Origin: SHZI01 sp964371995
GTDB taxonomy: Bacteria > Pseudomonadota > Gammaproteobacteria > Steroidobacterales > GCA-2729495
Reading direction: 5' to 3'
Length of the DNA stretch: 14,164 nucleotides
Assembly (NCBI GenBank): GCA_964371995.1
Contig: CAYJPG010000075.1
Location: forward strand, 1-14,164
The position numbers and the translations under genes are program-made. Of the stretch, positions 1 to 7,221 are shown one piece after another (position 1 is the first letter of the stretch; each line of letters opens with the position of its first letter). Below the pieces are notes generated by a model. That model saw only the letters and a program-made list of their open reading frames with translations, had not been told where the DNA came from and made no database searches.

Positions 1-1780
1 GTATCGACGCGGTTCCGCCGCTGTCGAGTTCGATGAGCGTCGTCACCTGCTGGTCTGCAACCTCCAGATACCAGGTCGACAGCAGCAGCGTCAGGCGGTC
101 ATCGAGCATCGCTGACTTGAGACCGAGTTCGTAGCTCCAGAGGGTTTCCTCATTGACGACGCGGTAGCTTTCGTCGGGCGATCCGTCGGTCAGCGTCGGT
201 ACCTTGCTGTTGAAGTCGCCGGGCTTCGTTCCCTTGGCGATATTCGCGTAGGCGGTGAGATCATCCGCAGCCCGCCACGCCAGCGTGAAACGCGGTGTCA
301 GACTCCTGAAGGTGTCATTGCAGCGCGTGCTGTCGCAGCCGGTTGCGCTGGCTGGTGTGGTGGTGACTGTCACCTCGTCTTCTGCCCAGCGCAATTCAAT
401 GCCTGCGGTCCAGCGCGGTGCGAAATCGTATTCCAGGCTGCCGAATACTGCGTGATTTTCCACCTCGTCCCGGCCACGGGAATCCGCTATCGGCGTGCCG
501 AGTGTCGGGCCCGGTCGGGGGTCGATACGGTCACGGCTGACAGTTTTTGCGTCGCCCTTGTAGTAGTAGAGCCCGGCAATGAAGCGTAACGGCTTGTCGG
601 CGGCCGAAGTCAGGCGCAGTTCCTGTGATACATCATCGAAGTCGCGGACTTCGTGAATCAGGAATGATCCTGGCATCGTTGGCGGGCTGGGATCATAGCC
701 GCCATATGAGCTGTCGAAGCCGCTTTCGAGCCTGTCTCTCAACAGGCCGGTCAGGCTGGTCAGCGTCATGCCGTCGAGACGCCAGTTGACCGCCAGACTG
801 CCTGATGTACGGTCGAGCTGATTGCCGGCACCACCGTTCTGCTTGAGAAGGTCGGTATAAAGATTCAGGTAGTTTTCCGGCTGGGTCTTGCCAATGTAAT
901 ACCCGCGGGCGCGCGGTGCGTCAGCGCTACGTTCGCAACAGTTGTTCAGCGTGCTCGGCTGCAGATACATCGCGAAATGCTCATCGTCGGTGCGCTGCCA
1001 GGCCAGCCGCAGGGTGGCATCCAGGGCATCTGTCGGCCGCAGCAGCAGTTTGGCGCTCGCTTCGTCCGATTTCTCGCCGCCGAGGCTCGATCCGTCCCGG
1101 CTGTTGGTCCATTCGCCGCCGTATTCGCGGTGTCCCGCACCGATCCACAGGAGGGCACGGTCATCCGCCAGTGGTCCGCTCCACCAGCCCGATACTTCCT
1201 GTGTGTCATGTTCGGCGACGGTGAGCTTGACGGCACCTGCCGGGGTCGCGAGCGGTGCGCGGGTCACGTAGTTGATCGCGCCGGCGTAAGTGTTGCGGCC
1301 AAACTGTGCGGATTGCGGACCGCGCAGGATCTCGACGCGCTCCAGGTTGTCCATCTCGGCTGCCAGCAAGCCGCCGCTGACATAGATGCCGTCTACAAAG
1401 GTACCGCCGGCACTGGCATTGGCGACGCCGTTGCGTACGGTGGTGACGCCGCGGAATACCGGCCGATATGAAGTCGCCTGCCGGCCAGTCGCAGAGTTCA
1501 GCGCCACGCCCGGCGTAAAGCGCGTGAGGTCGACCAGGCTTACGACGGCCGGCGACTCCAGTTCATCCGTCGAGAACACCGTTGCGGACACCGGTACCGA
1601 CACCAGCGATTCACTGCGCTTGCGGGCCGTCACCACTACTTCAGGTATCGGTTCCGCTGCCGCCAGGCTCGCGCTGACCAACAGCAGCAGCATCGGGGTC
1701 AGACCGCGATTTTTCGGGTGCCGGCGAACAATCGTGGTCTGACCCCGATCTGGAGTGCATCGGTTCGACACAGGGGGCAT
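1..1780 (-). CDS. TonB-dependent outer-membrane receptor, C-terminus missing at left edge
   Basis: Outer-membrane beta-barrel receptor that would import a ligand using TonB/proton-motive energy. The frame is open for 593 codons from the ATG at 1780 to the window edge, with no stop or frameshift. Visible in order: a hydrophobic signal core (LLLLVSASLAAA, about residues 30-42), a TonB-box-like EVVVTARKR (about 47-55), and a plug domain with FRGVTT, DGIYVSGG and ERVEILRGPQSAQFGRN, the classic plug signature. Barrel strands follow, including a late YANIAKGTKPGDFNSKV segment. Start choice: ATG 1780 has GGAG seven bases upstream. The in-frame ATG at 1693 lacks a ribosome site and would give a signal peptide with no positive n-region. 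Using 1780 makes a REP-like hairpin part of the coding sequence. It lies 43 bases downstream of the DUF255 gene on the same strand and may be co-transcribed. The substrate is unknown; the plug style resembles receptors of sphingomonad/gammaproteobacterial degraders (inference). Extracellular-loop cysteines (NNCCER, GCDSTRC) are present. Confidence 0.93.
   Translation of the reverse strand, partial: MPPVSNRCTPDRGQTTIVRRHPKNRGLTPMLLLLVSASLAAAEPIPEVVVTARKRSESLVSVPVSATVFSTDELESPAVVSLVDLTRFTPGVALNSATGRQATSYRPVFRGVTTVRNGVANASAGGTFVDGIYVSGGLLAAEMDNLERVEILRGPQSAQFGRNTYAGAINYVTRAPLATPAGAVKLTVAEHDTQEVSGWWSGPLADDRALLWIGAGHREYGGEWTNSRDGSSLGGEKSDEASAKLLLRPTDALDATLRLAWQRTDDEHFAMYLQPSTLNNCCERSADAPRARGYYIGKTQPENYLNLYTDLLKQNGGAGNQLDRTSGSLAVNWRLDGMTLTSLTGLLRDRLESGFDSSYGGYDPSPPTMPGSFLIHEVRDFDDVSQELRLTSAADKPLRFIAGLYYYKGDAKTVSRDRIDPRPGPTLGTPIADSRGRDEVENHAVFGSLEYDFAPRWTAGIELRWAEDEVTVTTTPASATGCDSTRCNDTFRSLTPRFTLAWRAADDLTAYANIAKGTKPGDFNSKVPTLTDGSPDESYRVVNEETLWSYELGLKSAMLDDRLTLLLSTWYLEVADQQVTTLIELDSGGTASI
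1692..1749. repeat. Long imperfect inverted repeat built from two REP-like 18-mers
   Basis: Bases 1692-1705 (ATCGGGGTCAGACC) and 1736-1749 (GGTCTGACCCCGAT) are perfect reverse complements. Pairing continues inward to 1716/1725 with two mismatches, leaving an 8-base loop. Each half carries an 18-bp unit: TCGTGGTCTGACCCCGAT on plus (1732-1749) and TCGCGGTCTGACCCCGAT on minus (1709-1692). A related unit occurs at 12675-12692. Paired palindromic units of this kind are typical of REP/BIME elements mobilised by RAYT (Y1) transposases in gammaproteobacteria; that assignment is an inference from pattern, and no RAYT gene is in the window. The repeat falls within the first 30 codons of the receptor gene if ATG 1780 is the start. 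Confidence 0.75.
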
Positions 1781-1823
1781 CAGTGATCTCCGGAATCCGC
1801 TTGTGCGCAGCCAGGCGCGGCGT

Positions 1824-3881
1824 TCAGCTCAACAGTGTTTTCAGGTCGGTGACCATTGGGCCACAACTCATTCCGCGGCAGACATACGCGGTTGTACGTT
1901 TGCTGCCTGCTTTTACAGACAGCGCATCCGGCAGTCCGGTGGCATCGTTCGGGATCGAAAAGATCATGCGGTGTGGATTGTATGCAGCGCCAACCGTGCC
2001 GGCCCAGCTGGCGGCTTCTTCATCTGCACCGCGGATGATGATGATCTCGGGCGGTGCCAGATATTCATCCAGTGCATCCAGCAGGCTGCAGTGACCGTGC
2101 GGAAATTCCTCCATGGCCTGCCACCCGGCACGCAGTGTGCGCTCTGCTGCATTGAGGTAGCGTACTTCGCCGAGCAGCCAGCCGAGCCGGGCCAGAGCAA
2201 AGGCGGCGATACCGTTACCGGCGGGCATGGCGTCGTCGGCGAACTGCTTCGGTCTGTGCAGCAAGGTTTCATGATCGTGTGAGGTAAACCAGAAGCCGCC
2301 GTTGCTGCTGTCCTCAAAATGCGTCAGCAGGCAGTCGGCAAGCCAGATCGCATAGTGCAGATGCTCCGTGCTGAAGCGCGTCTGCAGCAGTTCGAGGACG
2401 GCATCCAGCAGATAAGCGTAATCGTCGAGATAGGCATTCAGGCGCGACTGGCCGTCGCGGCTGGTGGCGCGCAGGCGGCCATCGGCCGTCAGCTGCGTAC
2501 GGATGAAATCGAGGCTGCTGGCTGCGTCGTCCGCCAGACTGCTGCTGTTGAGCACGCGCGCGGTGATGGCCAGACCGCGGATCATCAGTGCATTCCAGCT
2601 GGTGAGGATCTTGTCGTCGCGGCCCGGTGCGATCCGGCGGTTGCGCGTCCTGAGGAGCTTCGCCCGGCCGGTCAGCAGCAGGCGGCGTACAGCTGAAACG
2701 GGCTGGCCGGTCCGTTCAGCGATCTGTTCCATGCTTTGGCAGATGCGCAGGTGCCAGGCGCTGATACCGTGCGCAGGCTCGGCGAAATTGGCGGGCTGAT
2801 CCAGTCCGAAGCGTGGCACGAGCACTGCGTATTCATCCGCATCGACCAGTGCCTGGACCTCCCCGGGGGTCCACACGTAGAACTTGCCTTCCTGGCCTTC
2901 GGAATCGGCATCCAGACTCGAATAAAAGGCACCTTCCGGTGAGCGCATGTCGCGCAATACCCACTCGGCGGTTTCGCGCGCGACGGTGCGGTAAGTCTCG
3001 TCGCCACTGATCTGGAACATCTGTGCATACAGTGCGAGCAGCGGTCCGTTGTCGTAGAGCATTTTCTCGAAGTGCGGAATCGTCCAGTAGCGATCCACCG
3101 AGTAACGGCAAAAGCCGCCGCCCAGATGATCGTAGATGCCGCCTTCGGCCATGCGATTGAGGGTCAGCGCGGCCATGAACAGCGCCTCGGTATCCGGTTT
3201 CTCTTCATGGGCGGTACTGCGCCAGTGGTGCAGCAGTCGCTGAATCGTGGCCGGATGCGGAAATTTCGGTGCCCCGCCAAAGCCACCGTACTCACCGTCG
3301 AACTGCCGGGAGATGAGCTGTCGAAAAGCCGTCAGCGGTGTGTCGTCCAGCGCTTCAGCTGCGGCGGTCTGCGCCGGTTCGAGTTGCGCCAGTGCCGCAC
3401 GTATCTGTTGCCCCTGCACATTCACTTCGGCCGCATTGGCGTGGTAGTAGGCTGCGACGCGCTCCAGTACCTCGGCAAAGGCCGGCATCCCGTAGCGCGC
3501 GTCATTGGGAAAATAGGTGCCGGCAAAAAACGGCAGCTGCTCATCCGGTGTCAGGAACATGGTCAGCGGCCAGCCGCCGGCACGCTGCGTGATCATGTGA
3601 TGGGCGGTCTGGTAGATGCGGTCGAGGTCCGGGCGCTCTTCGCGGTCTACCTTGATGTTGATGAACAGCCGGTTCATGACCGCTGCGGTGGCCGGATCCT
3701 CGAAAGACTCGTGGGCCATGACGTGGCACCAGTGACAGGCCGAATAGCCGATTGAGAGCAGAATGGGCTTGTTTTCGCTGCGCGAGCGCTCAAGCGCTGC
3801 GGCATTCCAGGGGTGCCAGTCGACGGGATTGGCAGCATGCTGCAGCAGATAGGGGCTGGTTTCGCCGGCGAGATGGTTCAT
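1824..3881 (-). CDS. DUF255 / YyaL-SPATA20-type thioredoxin-fold protein
   Basis: Cytosolic protein of 685 residues, the usual length for the YyaL/SSP411 (spermatogenesis-associated protein 20) family. This family joins an N-terminal thioredoxin-like domain to an (alpha/alpha)6 glycosidase-like barrel. Seen: NHLAGETSPYLLQHA at the extreme N-terminus, the CxxC motif in SACHWCHVMAHESFED (cysteines near residues 49 and 52), NIKVDREERPDLD, and GGWPLTMFLTPD carrying the cis-proline equivalent. Further on are GGAPKFPHP, GGIYDHLGGGFCRYSVD and WTIPHFEKMLYDN, all family hallmarks. The biochemical role in bacteria is not established; a redox or sugar-related activity is inferred only from folds. Start choice: ATG 3881 has AGGA about eight bases upstream and begins exactly at the conserved MNHLAGETSPYL. 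A GTG at 3908 would add nine unconserved residues. It is divergent from the nitronate monooxygenase gene across a 133-base gap and is followed closely by the TonB receptor. Confidence 0.95.
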   Translation of the reverse strand: MNHLAGETSPYLLQHAANPVDWHPWNAAALERSRSENKPILLSIGYSACHWCHVMAHESFEDPATAAVMNRLFINIKVDREERPDLDRIYQTAHHMITQRAGGWPLTMFLTPDEQLPFFAGTYFPNDARYGMPAFAEVLERVAAYYHANAAEVNVQGQQIRAALAQLEPAQTAAAEALDDTPLTAFRQLISRQFDGEYGGFGGAPKFPHPATIQRLLHHWRSTAHEEKPDTEALFMAALTLNRMAEGGIYDHLGGGFCRYSVDRYWTIPHFEKMLYDNGPLLALYAQMFQISGDETYRTVARETAEWVLRDMRSPEGAFYSSLDADSEGQEGKFYVWTPGEVQALVDADEYAVLVPRFGLDQPANFAEPAHGISAWHLRICQSMEQIAERTGQPVSAVRRLLLTGRAKLLRTRNRRIAPGRDDKILTSWNALMIRGLAITARVLNSSSLADDAASSLDFIRTQLTADGRLRATSRDGQSRLNAYLDDYAYLLDAVLELLQTRFSTEHLHYAIWLADCLLTHFEDSSNGGFWFTSHDHETLLHRPKQFADDAMPAGNGIAAFALARLGWLLGEVRYLNAAERTLRAGWQAMEEFPHGHCSLLDALDEYLAPPEIIIIRGADEEAASWAGTVGAAYNPHRMIFSIPNDATGLPDALSVKAGSKRTTAYVCRGMSCGPMVTDLKTLLS

Positions 3882-3892
3882 GGGGCGGATCC

Positions 3893-3922
3893 TGACAATA
3901 AATGTCACCTGAATCCATTATC
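3893..3922 (-). promoter_or_regulatory. Candidate promoter -10 and small palindrome upstream of the DUF255 gene
   Basis: On the minus strand a GATAAT hexamer (3922-3917, 5/6 to the sigma70 -10) would start transcription near 3910. A palindrome TGACA-ataaa-TGTCA (3893-3907) follows immediately, an operator-like position. No good -35 box is visible (best candidate AGGCCA at 3945-3940). On the plus strand, TATACT at 3952-3957 is a possible -10 for the nitronate monooxygenase gene, again without a convincing -35. These are pattern matches only. Confidence 0.3.
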
Positions 3923-4014
3923 CTTTTTCGCGCGCTGCATGGCCTACGGTCTATACTTCCGCCCCTGTCACATGACGAGGGCCCGTGGGCTCACCACGGA
4001 GCCGGCAGTAAACG

Positions 4015-5283
4015 ATGAAACGAGTTGACGATTTCCGGCTGAGATTCGGCAAGCGGGAGTTTGTGCCGATCATCACCGGCGGTATGGGTGTGGATATTTC
4101 CACAGCCGAGCTTTCGCTTGTCGCCGCCCGGCTGGGCGGGATCGGGCATATTTCCGATGCCATGGTGCCCACGGTTTCCGACCGGCGTTTCAAGACCGGC
4201 TTCGTCAAGGAAAAGCAGAAGAAATTCAAATACAACGTCGCCAACCGCGACAAGTCGGCAGTCAATTTCGATCTGGTGCGGCTGGCCGAAGCGACCAGGC
4301 TGCATGTGGGCCGCACCATGGAGGCCAAGCGCGGCGATGGCATGGTGTTCGTCAACACCATGGAAAAGCTCACCATGGGCAATCCGCGCGACACCTTGCG
4401 TGTACGCCTGACGGCGGCACTCGACGCAGGAATCGATGGCGTGACCCTGAGCGCAGGCCTGCACCTGGGTTCGATGGCGCTGATTGAAGACCATCCGCGC
4501 TTCCGTGATGTGAAGATCGGCATCATCGTCTCGTCGCTGCGCGCGCTGATCCTGTTCCTGCGCAAGAGCGCACGTCTCGACCGCTTGCCGGATTACATCA
4601 TCGTCGAGGGGCCGCTGGCCGGTGGTCATCTCGGTTTTGGCCTGGACTGGGCGCAGTACGATCTGAAGACCATCGTTGACGAGGTCATTCAGTACCTGAA
4701 GCAGGAGAGCCTGGAAATTCCGGTGATCGCGGCCGGCGGTATCTTTACCGGCAGCGATGCGGTCGAATTTCTGGAGAGCGGCAGCGCGGCTGTCCAGCTG
4801 GCGACACGCTTTACCGTGGCCCGCGAATGCGGCCTGCCGGAAAAGGTCCAGCAGGAATATTTTCGCGCCAGGGAGAGCGATATCGAGGTCAACCTGATTT
4901 CGCCCACCGGCTATCCGATGCGCATGCTGAAGAGCAGTCCGGCGATCGGTTCCGACATCCGCCCGAACTGTGAAGCCTACGGTTACCTGCTGGATGCCAC
5001 AGGCAACTGTGCGTATATCGAGGCCTACAACCGCGAACTCGACAAGCATCCGGATGGCGAAAAGTTTTCCGTCATGGACAAGACCTGCCTGTGTACGCAC
5101 ATGCGGAATTTTGACTGCTGGACCTGTGGGCACTACACCTACCGGCTCAAGGACACCACGCACCGTCTGCCCGATGGCAGCTGGCAGCTGCTGAGCGCTG
5201 AGCACATCTTCCGCGACTACCAGTTCAGCACCGATCACCAGATCCTGCTGCCGCCGGAACAGGTTTTGCTGCCGTCTGAATAA
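4015..5283 (+). CDS. Nitronate monooxygenase-like FMN oxidoreductase with C-terminal cysteine cluster
   Basis: A TIM-barrel flavoprotein of 422 residues in the nitronate monooxygenase (2-nitropropane dioxygenase)/FabK superfamily. Members oxidise nitronates or act as enoyl reductases using FMN. Seen: PIITGGMGVDIS (residues 18-29), the active-site segment EGPLAGGHLGF (198-208, with the usual histidine at 205), and the FMN-phosphate loop IPVIAAGGIFTGSDAVEFLESGSAAVQLATRF (235-266). After about residue 310 comes a roughly 110-residue extension beyond the compact class I enzymes. It contains Cys319, Cys332 and a cluster CLC-x7-CWTC (358, 360, 368, 371), suggesting a bound metal or Fe-S centre (inference). 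ATG 4015 is chosen because the conserved barrel begins near residue 15; the ribosome site is weak (GGAG about 14 bases upstream). It converges on the dioxygenase gene with a 12-base gap. The physiological substrate is unknown. Confidence 0.87.
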   Translation: MKRVDDFRLRFGKREFVPIITGGMGVDISTAELSLVAARLGGIGHISDAMVPTVSDRRFKTGFVKEKQKKFKYNVANRDKSAVNFDLVRLAEATRLHVGRTMEAKRGDGMVFVNTMEKLTMGNPRDTLRVRLTAALDAGIDGVTLSAGLHLGSMALIEDHPRFRDVKIGIIVSSLRALILFLRKSARLDRLPDYIIVEGPLAGGHLGFGLDWAQYDLKTIVDEVIQYLKQESLEIPVIAAGGIFTGSDAVEFLESGSAAVQLATRFTVARECGLPEKVQQEYFRARESDIEVNLISPTGYPMRMLKSSPAIGSDIRPNCEAYGYLLDATGNCAYIEAYNRELDKHPDGEKFSVMDKTCLCTHMRNFDCWTCGHYTYRLKDTTHRLPDGSWQLLSAEHIFRDYQFSTDHQILLPPEQVLLPSE

Positions 5284-5302
5284 GCGGCGCAGCCTTCAGA
5301 CG
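5273..5302. terminator. Convergent-gene hairpin spanning both stop codons
   Basis: CGTCTGAA (5273-5280) and TTCAGACG (5295-5302) are perfect 8-bp inverted arms. Within the 14-base spacer, GGC (5286-5288) can pair with GCC (5292-5294). The TAA of the plus-strand gene (5281-5283) and the TGA of the minus-strand gene (5298-5296) both lie in this structure. No T-tract follows on either strand, so it is not a canonical intrinsic terminator. It could be a weak bidirectional terminator or a 3'-end stabiliser. Confidence 0.4.
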
Positions 5303-6063
5303 CGGTAGCTGCCTGAGCTGCGTCCCTGACCCGGCTTGTTCGGCGGATAGCTTTTCCATTTGTCGTGGTAATAGCGCATGCGCAGGTCGCCAGCCGACTT
5401 CCGGTTGAAGGTCAGGTAGATGTTGCGGCGGGGCGCGTTGCTCGTGTTGGCCGGCGAGCCGTGCGGCACATATGAATCAAAGAACACCACGTCGCCGGGA
5501 TTCGCCTCCAGCAGCTCATAGTCGCTGGCCGGTTCCCAGGGCGGATCTGCGTCTGTGAGCGGCTGCCACTCCGGCCCCATCAGCGCTTTTTTGTACTTGC
5601 CATTAGCCAGAAAGCTCAGTGCGGCATTGTCACGCCGGTTGGCGTCGATGACGACCGCCATGGTGACGAAGAAGTCTGTGTAGGCGTTCCAGCCGGCTGC
5701 CTGGTCCTGGTGCAGCTTGTCGGGTCGGGTGCCCGGCAGCTTGTAGTTGACCTTTTCCTTGAACAGCACCGGTTCTTCGCCGAGCAGGTCGGTGATCGCG
5801 CCCAGCAGCTTCGGTGTGAGCATCAGACGGGTGATTTCCGGGTTGTGCTCGCCGAGTACATGCTCGACGCGTACCAGCAGTTCTTCCCCGTTGACCGGGC
5901 TCTGCTCGTAATAACAGGCTTCGGCGCCGTCCGGCGGTGGCGTGGTTTTCAGGGCGTCCAGCCAGGCAGAAATCTTCTGTATGGTCGCCTGGTCATAAAA
6001 AGCCGGTTGCACGCAATAGCCGCGCTGCCGGAACCGTTCAACGTCCTGGGTGCTCAATTCCAT
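5296..6063 (-). CDS. PhyH-family Fe(II)/2-oxoglutarate-dependent dioxygenase
   Basis: A predicted cytosolic non-haem iron oxygenase of 255 residues in the phytanoyl-CoA dioxygenase (PhyH) superfamily, which couples 2-oxoglutarate decarboxylation to substrate hydroxylation. The iron triad is readable: HQD (His118, Asp120) after FKEKVNYKLPGTRPDKL, and the distal histidine in YVPHGSPANTS (His201). The 2-oxoglutarate-binding arginine is likely Arg212 or Arg213 in PRRNIYLTFN. GDVVFFDSYVPHGS is typical of the family's second strand motif. There is no signal peptide. ATG 6063 is chosen because it follows a purine run (AGAGAG) at a suitable distance; a GTG at 6093 would extend it by ten residues. It lies 46 bases downstream of the cytochrome c gene on the same strand, probably as a second operon gene. 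The substrate cannot be assigned: PhyH members act on fatty acyl-CoAs, ectoine, phosphonates and natural products. Confidence 0.9.
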   Translation of the reverse strand: MELSTQDVERFRQRGYCVQPAFYDQATIQKISAWLDALKTTPPPDGAEACYYEQSPVNGEELLVRVEHVLGEHNPEITRLMLTPKLLGAITDLLGEEPVLFKEKVNYKLPGTRPDKLHQDQAAGWNAYTDFFVTMAVVIDANRRDNAALSFLANGKYKKALMGPEWQPLTDADPPWEPASDYELLEANPGDVVFFDSYVPHGSPANTSNAPRRNIYLTFNRKSAGDLRMRYYHDKWKSYPPNKPGQGRSSGSYRV

Positions 6064-6086
6064 CTGTTCGTTCTCTCTTCTGTCTG

Positions 6087-6104
6087 CTGGCACGGGAGTG
6101 CCGG
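6087..6104 (-). other. Small intercistronic hairpin between the cytochrome and PhyH genes
   Basis: Bases 6087-6093 (CTGGCAC) pair with 6098-6104 (GTGCCGG), with one G-T wobble and a 4-base loop. It sits in the 46-base gap upstream of the dioxygenase ribosome site. No T-run follows on the minus strand. It may tune processing or translation of a shared mRNA, or be incidental. Confidence 0.3.
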
Positions 6105-6109
6105 CATTA

Positions 6110-7096
6110 TCACGTATTGTCGCCCGCGGCGGCTATTTCCCAGCCGCGTACCGTGTTGTTGACCGGCCTGGACTGCATGAGGAAATCATAAATTGCGCCC
6201 AGGTCTTCATCCGTCATGCCGGCAAACTGGGTCCACGACATCAATGTATTGAAGCCATCCGCACCGAGCGGCCGCGTCTCCGCTTCCGGTCCCTGCCAGG
6301 CGCGGAAGCGGGCGATGAAATCCTGTTTGCTCCAGCTTCCGATTCCGGTTTCCGGATCCGGGGAAATGTTCGCTGAACGTACAATTCCACCCCGCATCGG
6401 GAATGCCTGGCCGCCGGCCAAAGCCATCTCAGGGATCGAGCGCGACTGTGCGTTAACCGGGGTATGACACCAGACACAGCCGCCGAGGGTGGCGAGGTAG
6501 CGCCCGTATTCGACGGTGTTGCCGTGATCGACCTGGCGAAACTCTGGCGGTTTTGGAATGGCATTGACGATCAGGTTCAGCGGGAAATCGAGCTGATGGC
6601 GCGGCACTTCGTTGGCCTGTGCCGGAATGGTGCGTAGCCAGGCGACTATCGCGAGCGCATCGGACTCGTCCATGAAGCGGTAGGCGTCGTAGGGCATGAG
6701 CGGGAAGAGTGCATGGCCGTCTTTGCTGATGCCCCCGGCCATGGCACGGATAATTTCGCCATCTGACCAGTTTCCCAGGGCCTGTGGCGTGATGTTTCTG
6801 CTGATGATCACGCCGGGCAGTCCGCTCTTCTCGTCGAAGCGTTCGCCACCCTTCCCCAGAGTCCCCGGTACGATGGGGCCGGAGAAACGGTTCCAGTCGC
6901 GTGTCGAGTGACAGTCCATGCACACGGCCACATGGCTGGCGAGGTATTCGCCCCGGGCGAGTGCTTCCGGTGTGGAAACAACCTGTAGCTGGGGTATGGG
7001 CATATCAGCGGGCAGCAACACGCCGAACCAGATGAAAAATCCACCGGCGCCGAGCGTGAGCAGGAGTGCGGCACCGATCAGGAGTTTGCGCAGCAT
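6110..7096 (-). CDS. Membrane-anchored di-heme cytochrome c
   Basis: A periplasmic electron-transfer protein of 328 residues held by one N-terminal helix (MLRKLLIGAALLLTLGAGGFFIWFGVLL, no obvious cleavage site). Two class I cytochrome c domains follow. The first heme motif is CMDCH (about residues 59-63), with a likely distal Met in FPLMPYDAYRFM. The second is CVWCH (about 207-211), with Met in NTLMSWTQFAGM near the C-terminus. The layout resembles the cytochrome subunits of membrane alcohol, aldehyde or gluconate dehydrogenases, which often have three hemes; here only two CxxCH motifs are present. No partner dehydrogenase is in the window. ATG 7096 is preferred over ATG 7114 because AGGA sits six bases upstream and the basic n-region starts there. 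The PhyH gene follows on the same strand. Upstream, the divergent padR region carries a mirror-image promoter that could drive this gene. Confidence 0.92.
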   Translation of the reverse strand: MLRKLLIGAALLLTLGAGGFFIWFGVLLPADMPIPQLQVVSTPEALARGEYLASHVAVCMDCHSTRDWNRFSGPIVPGTLGKGGERFDEKSGLPGVIISRNITPQALGNWSDGEIIRAMAGGISKDGHALFPLMPYDAYRFMDESDALAIVAWLRTIPAQANEVPRHQLDFPLNLIVNAIPKPPEFRQVDHGNTVEYGRYLATLGGCVWCHTPVNAQSRSIPEMALAGGQAFPMRGGIVRSANISPDPETGIGSWSKQDFIARFRAWQGPEAETRPLGADGFNTLMSWTQFAGMTDEDLGAIYDFLMQSRPVNNTVRGWEIAAAGDNT

Positions 7097-7181
7097 GGCC
7101 TTTCCTCTCCGCATCGATGACGCATGGTAGTCAGGTCTGCAAGCATCAGCCAGCGGTGCGATTTCGCGCCTAAAGTCAAGC

Positions 7182-7213
7182 TGGACTATAGGGTATTGCC
7201 ATCATATAGTCCG
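7182..7213. promoter_or_regulatory. Palindromic operator overlapping divergent promoters (padR and cytochrome c)
   Basis: GGACTATA (7183-7190) and TATAGTCC (7205-7212) are a perfect 8-bp inverted repeat, 22 bp centre to centre (about two helical turns), fitting a dimeric regulator. On the plus strand, TGGACT (7182-7187), a 17-base spacer and TATAGT (7205-7210) make a credible sigma70 promoter ending 11 bases before the padR ATG. By symmetry the minus strand has CGGACT (7213-7208), 17 bases and TATAGT (7190-7185) facing the cytochrome c gene. A further GACTAT occurs at 7218-7223, overlapping the padR start codon. PadR proteins commonly repress their own promoter, so autoregulation is the natural reading (inference). 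Confidence 0.6.
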
Positions 7214-7221
7214 CCCTGACT

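Noticed and set aside
946..1742. Several overlapping open frames on both strands within the receptor region
   Set aside because: The minus-strand frame with TonB-box, plug and barrel sequence accounts for this DNA; it simply lacks a stop because it leaves the window.
3072..3755. A 227-codon plus-strand frame inside the DUF255 gene
   Set aside because: It is antisense to highly conserved family motifs (CHWCHVM, GGWPLTMFL) and has no motif of its own.
3991..5238. A 415-codon open frame antisense to the nitronate monooxygenase gene
   Set aside because: Its translation shows no family motif and is rich in Arg/His/Gln typical of a reverse-frame shadow; the plus-strand protein has clear flavin-binding motifs.
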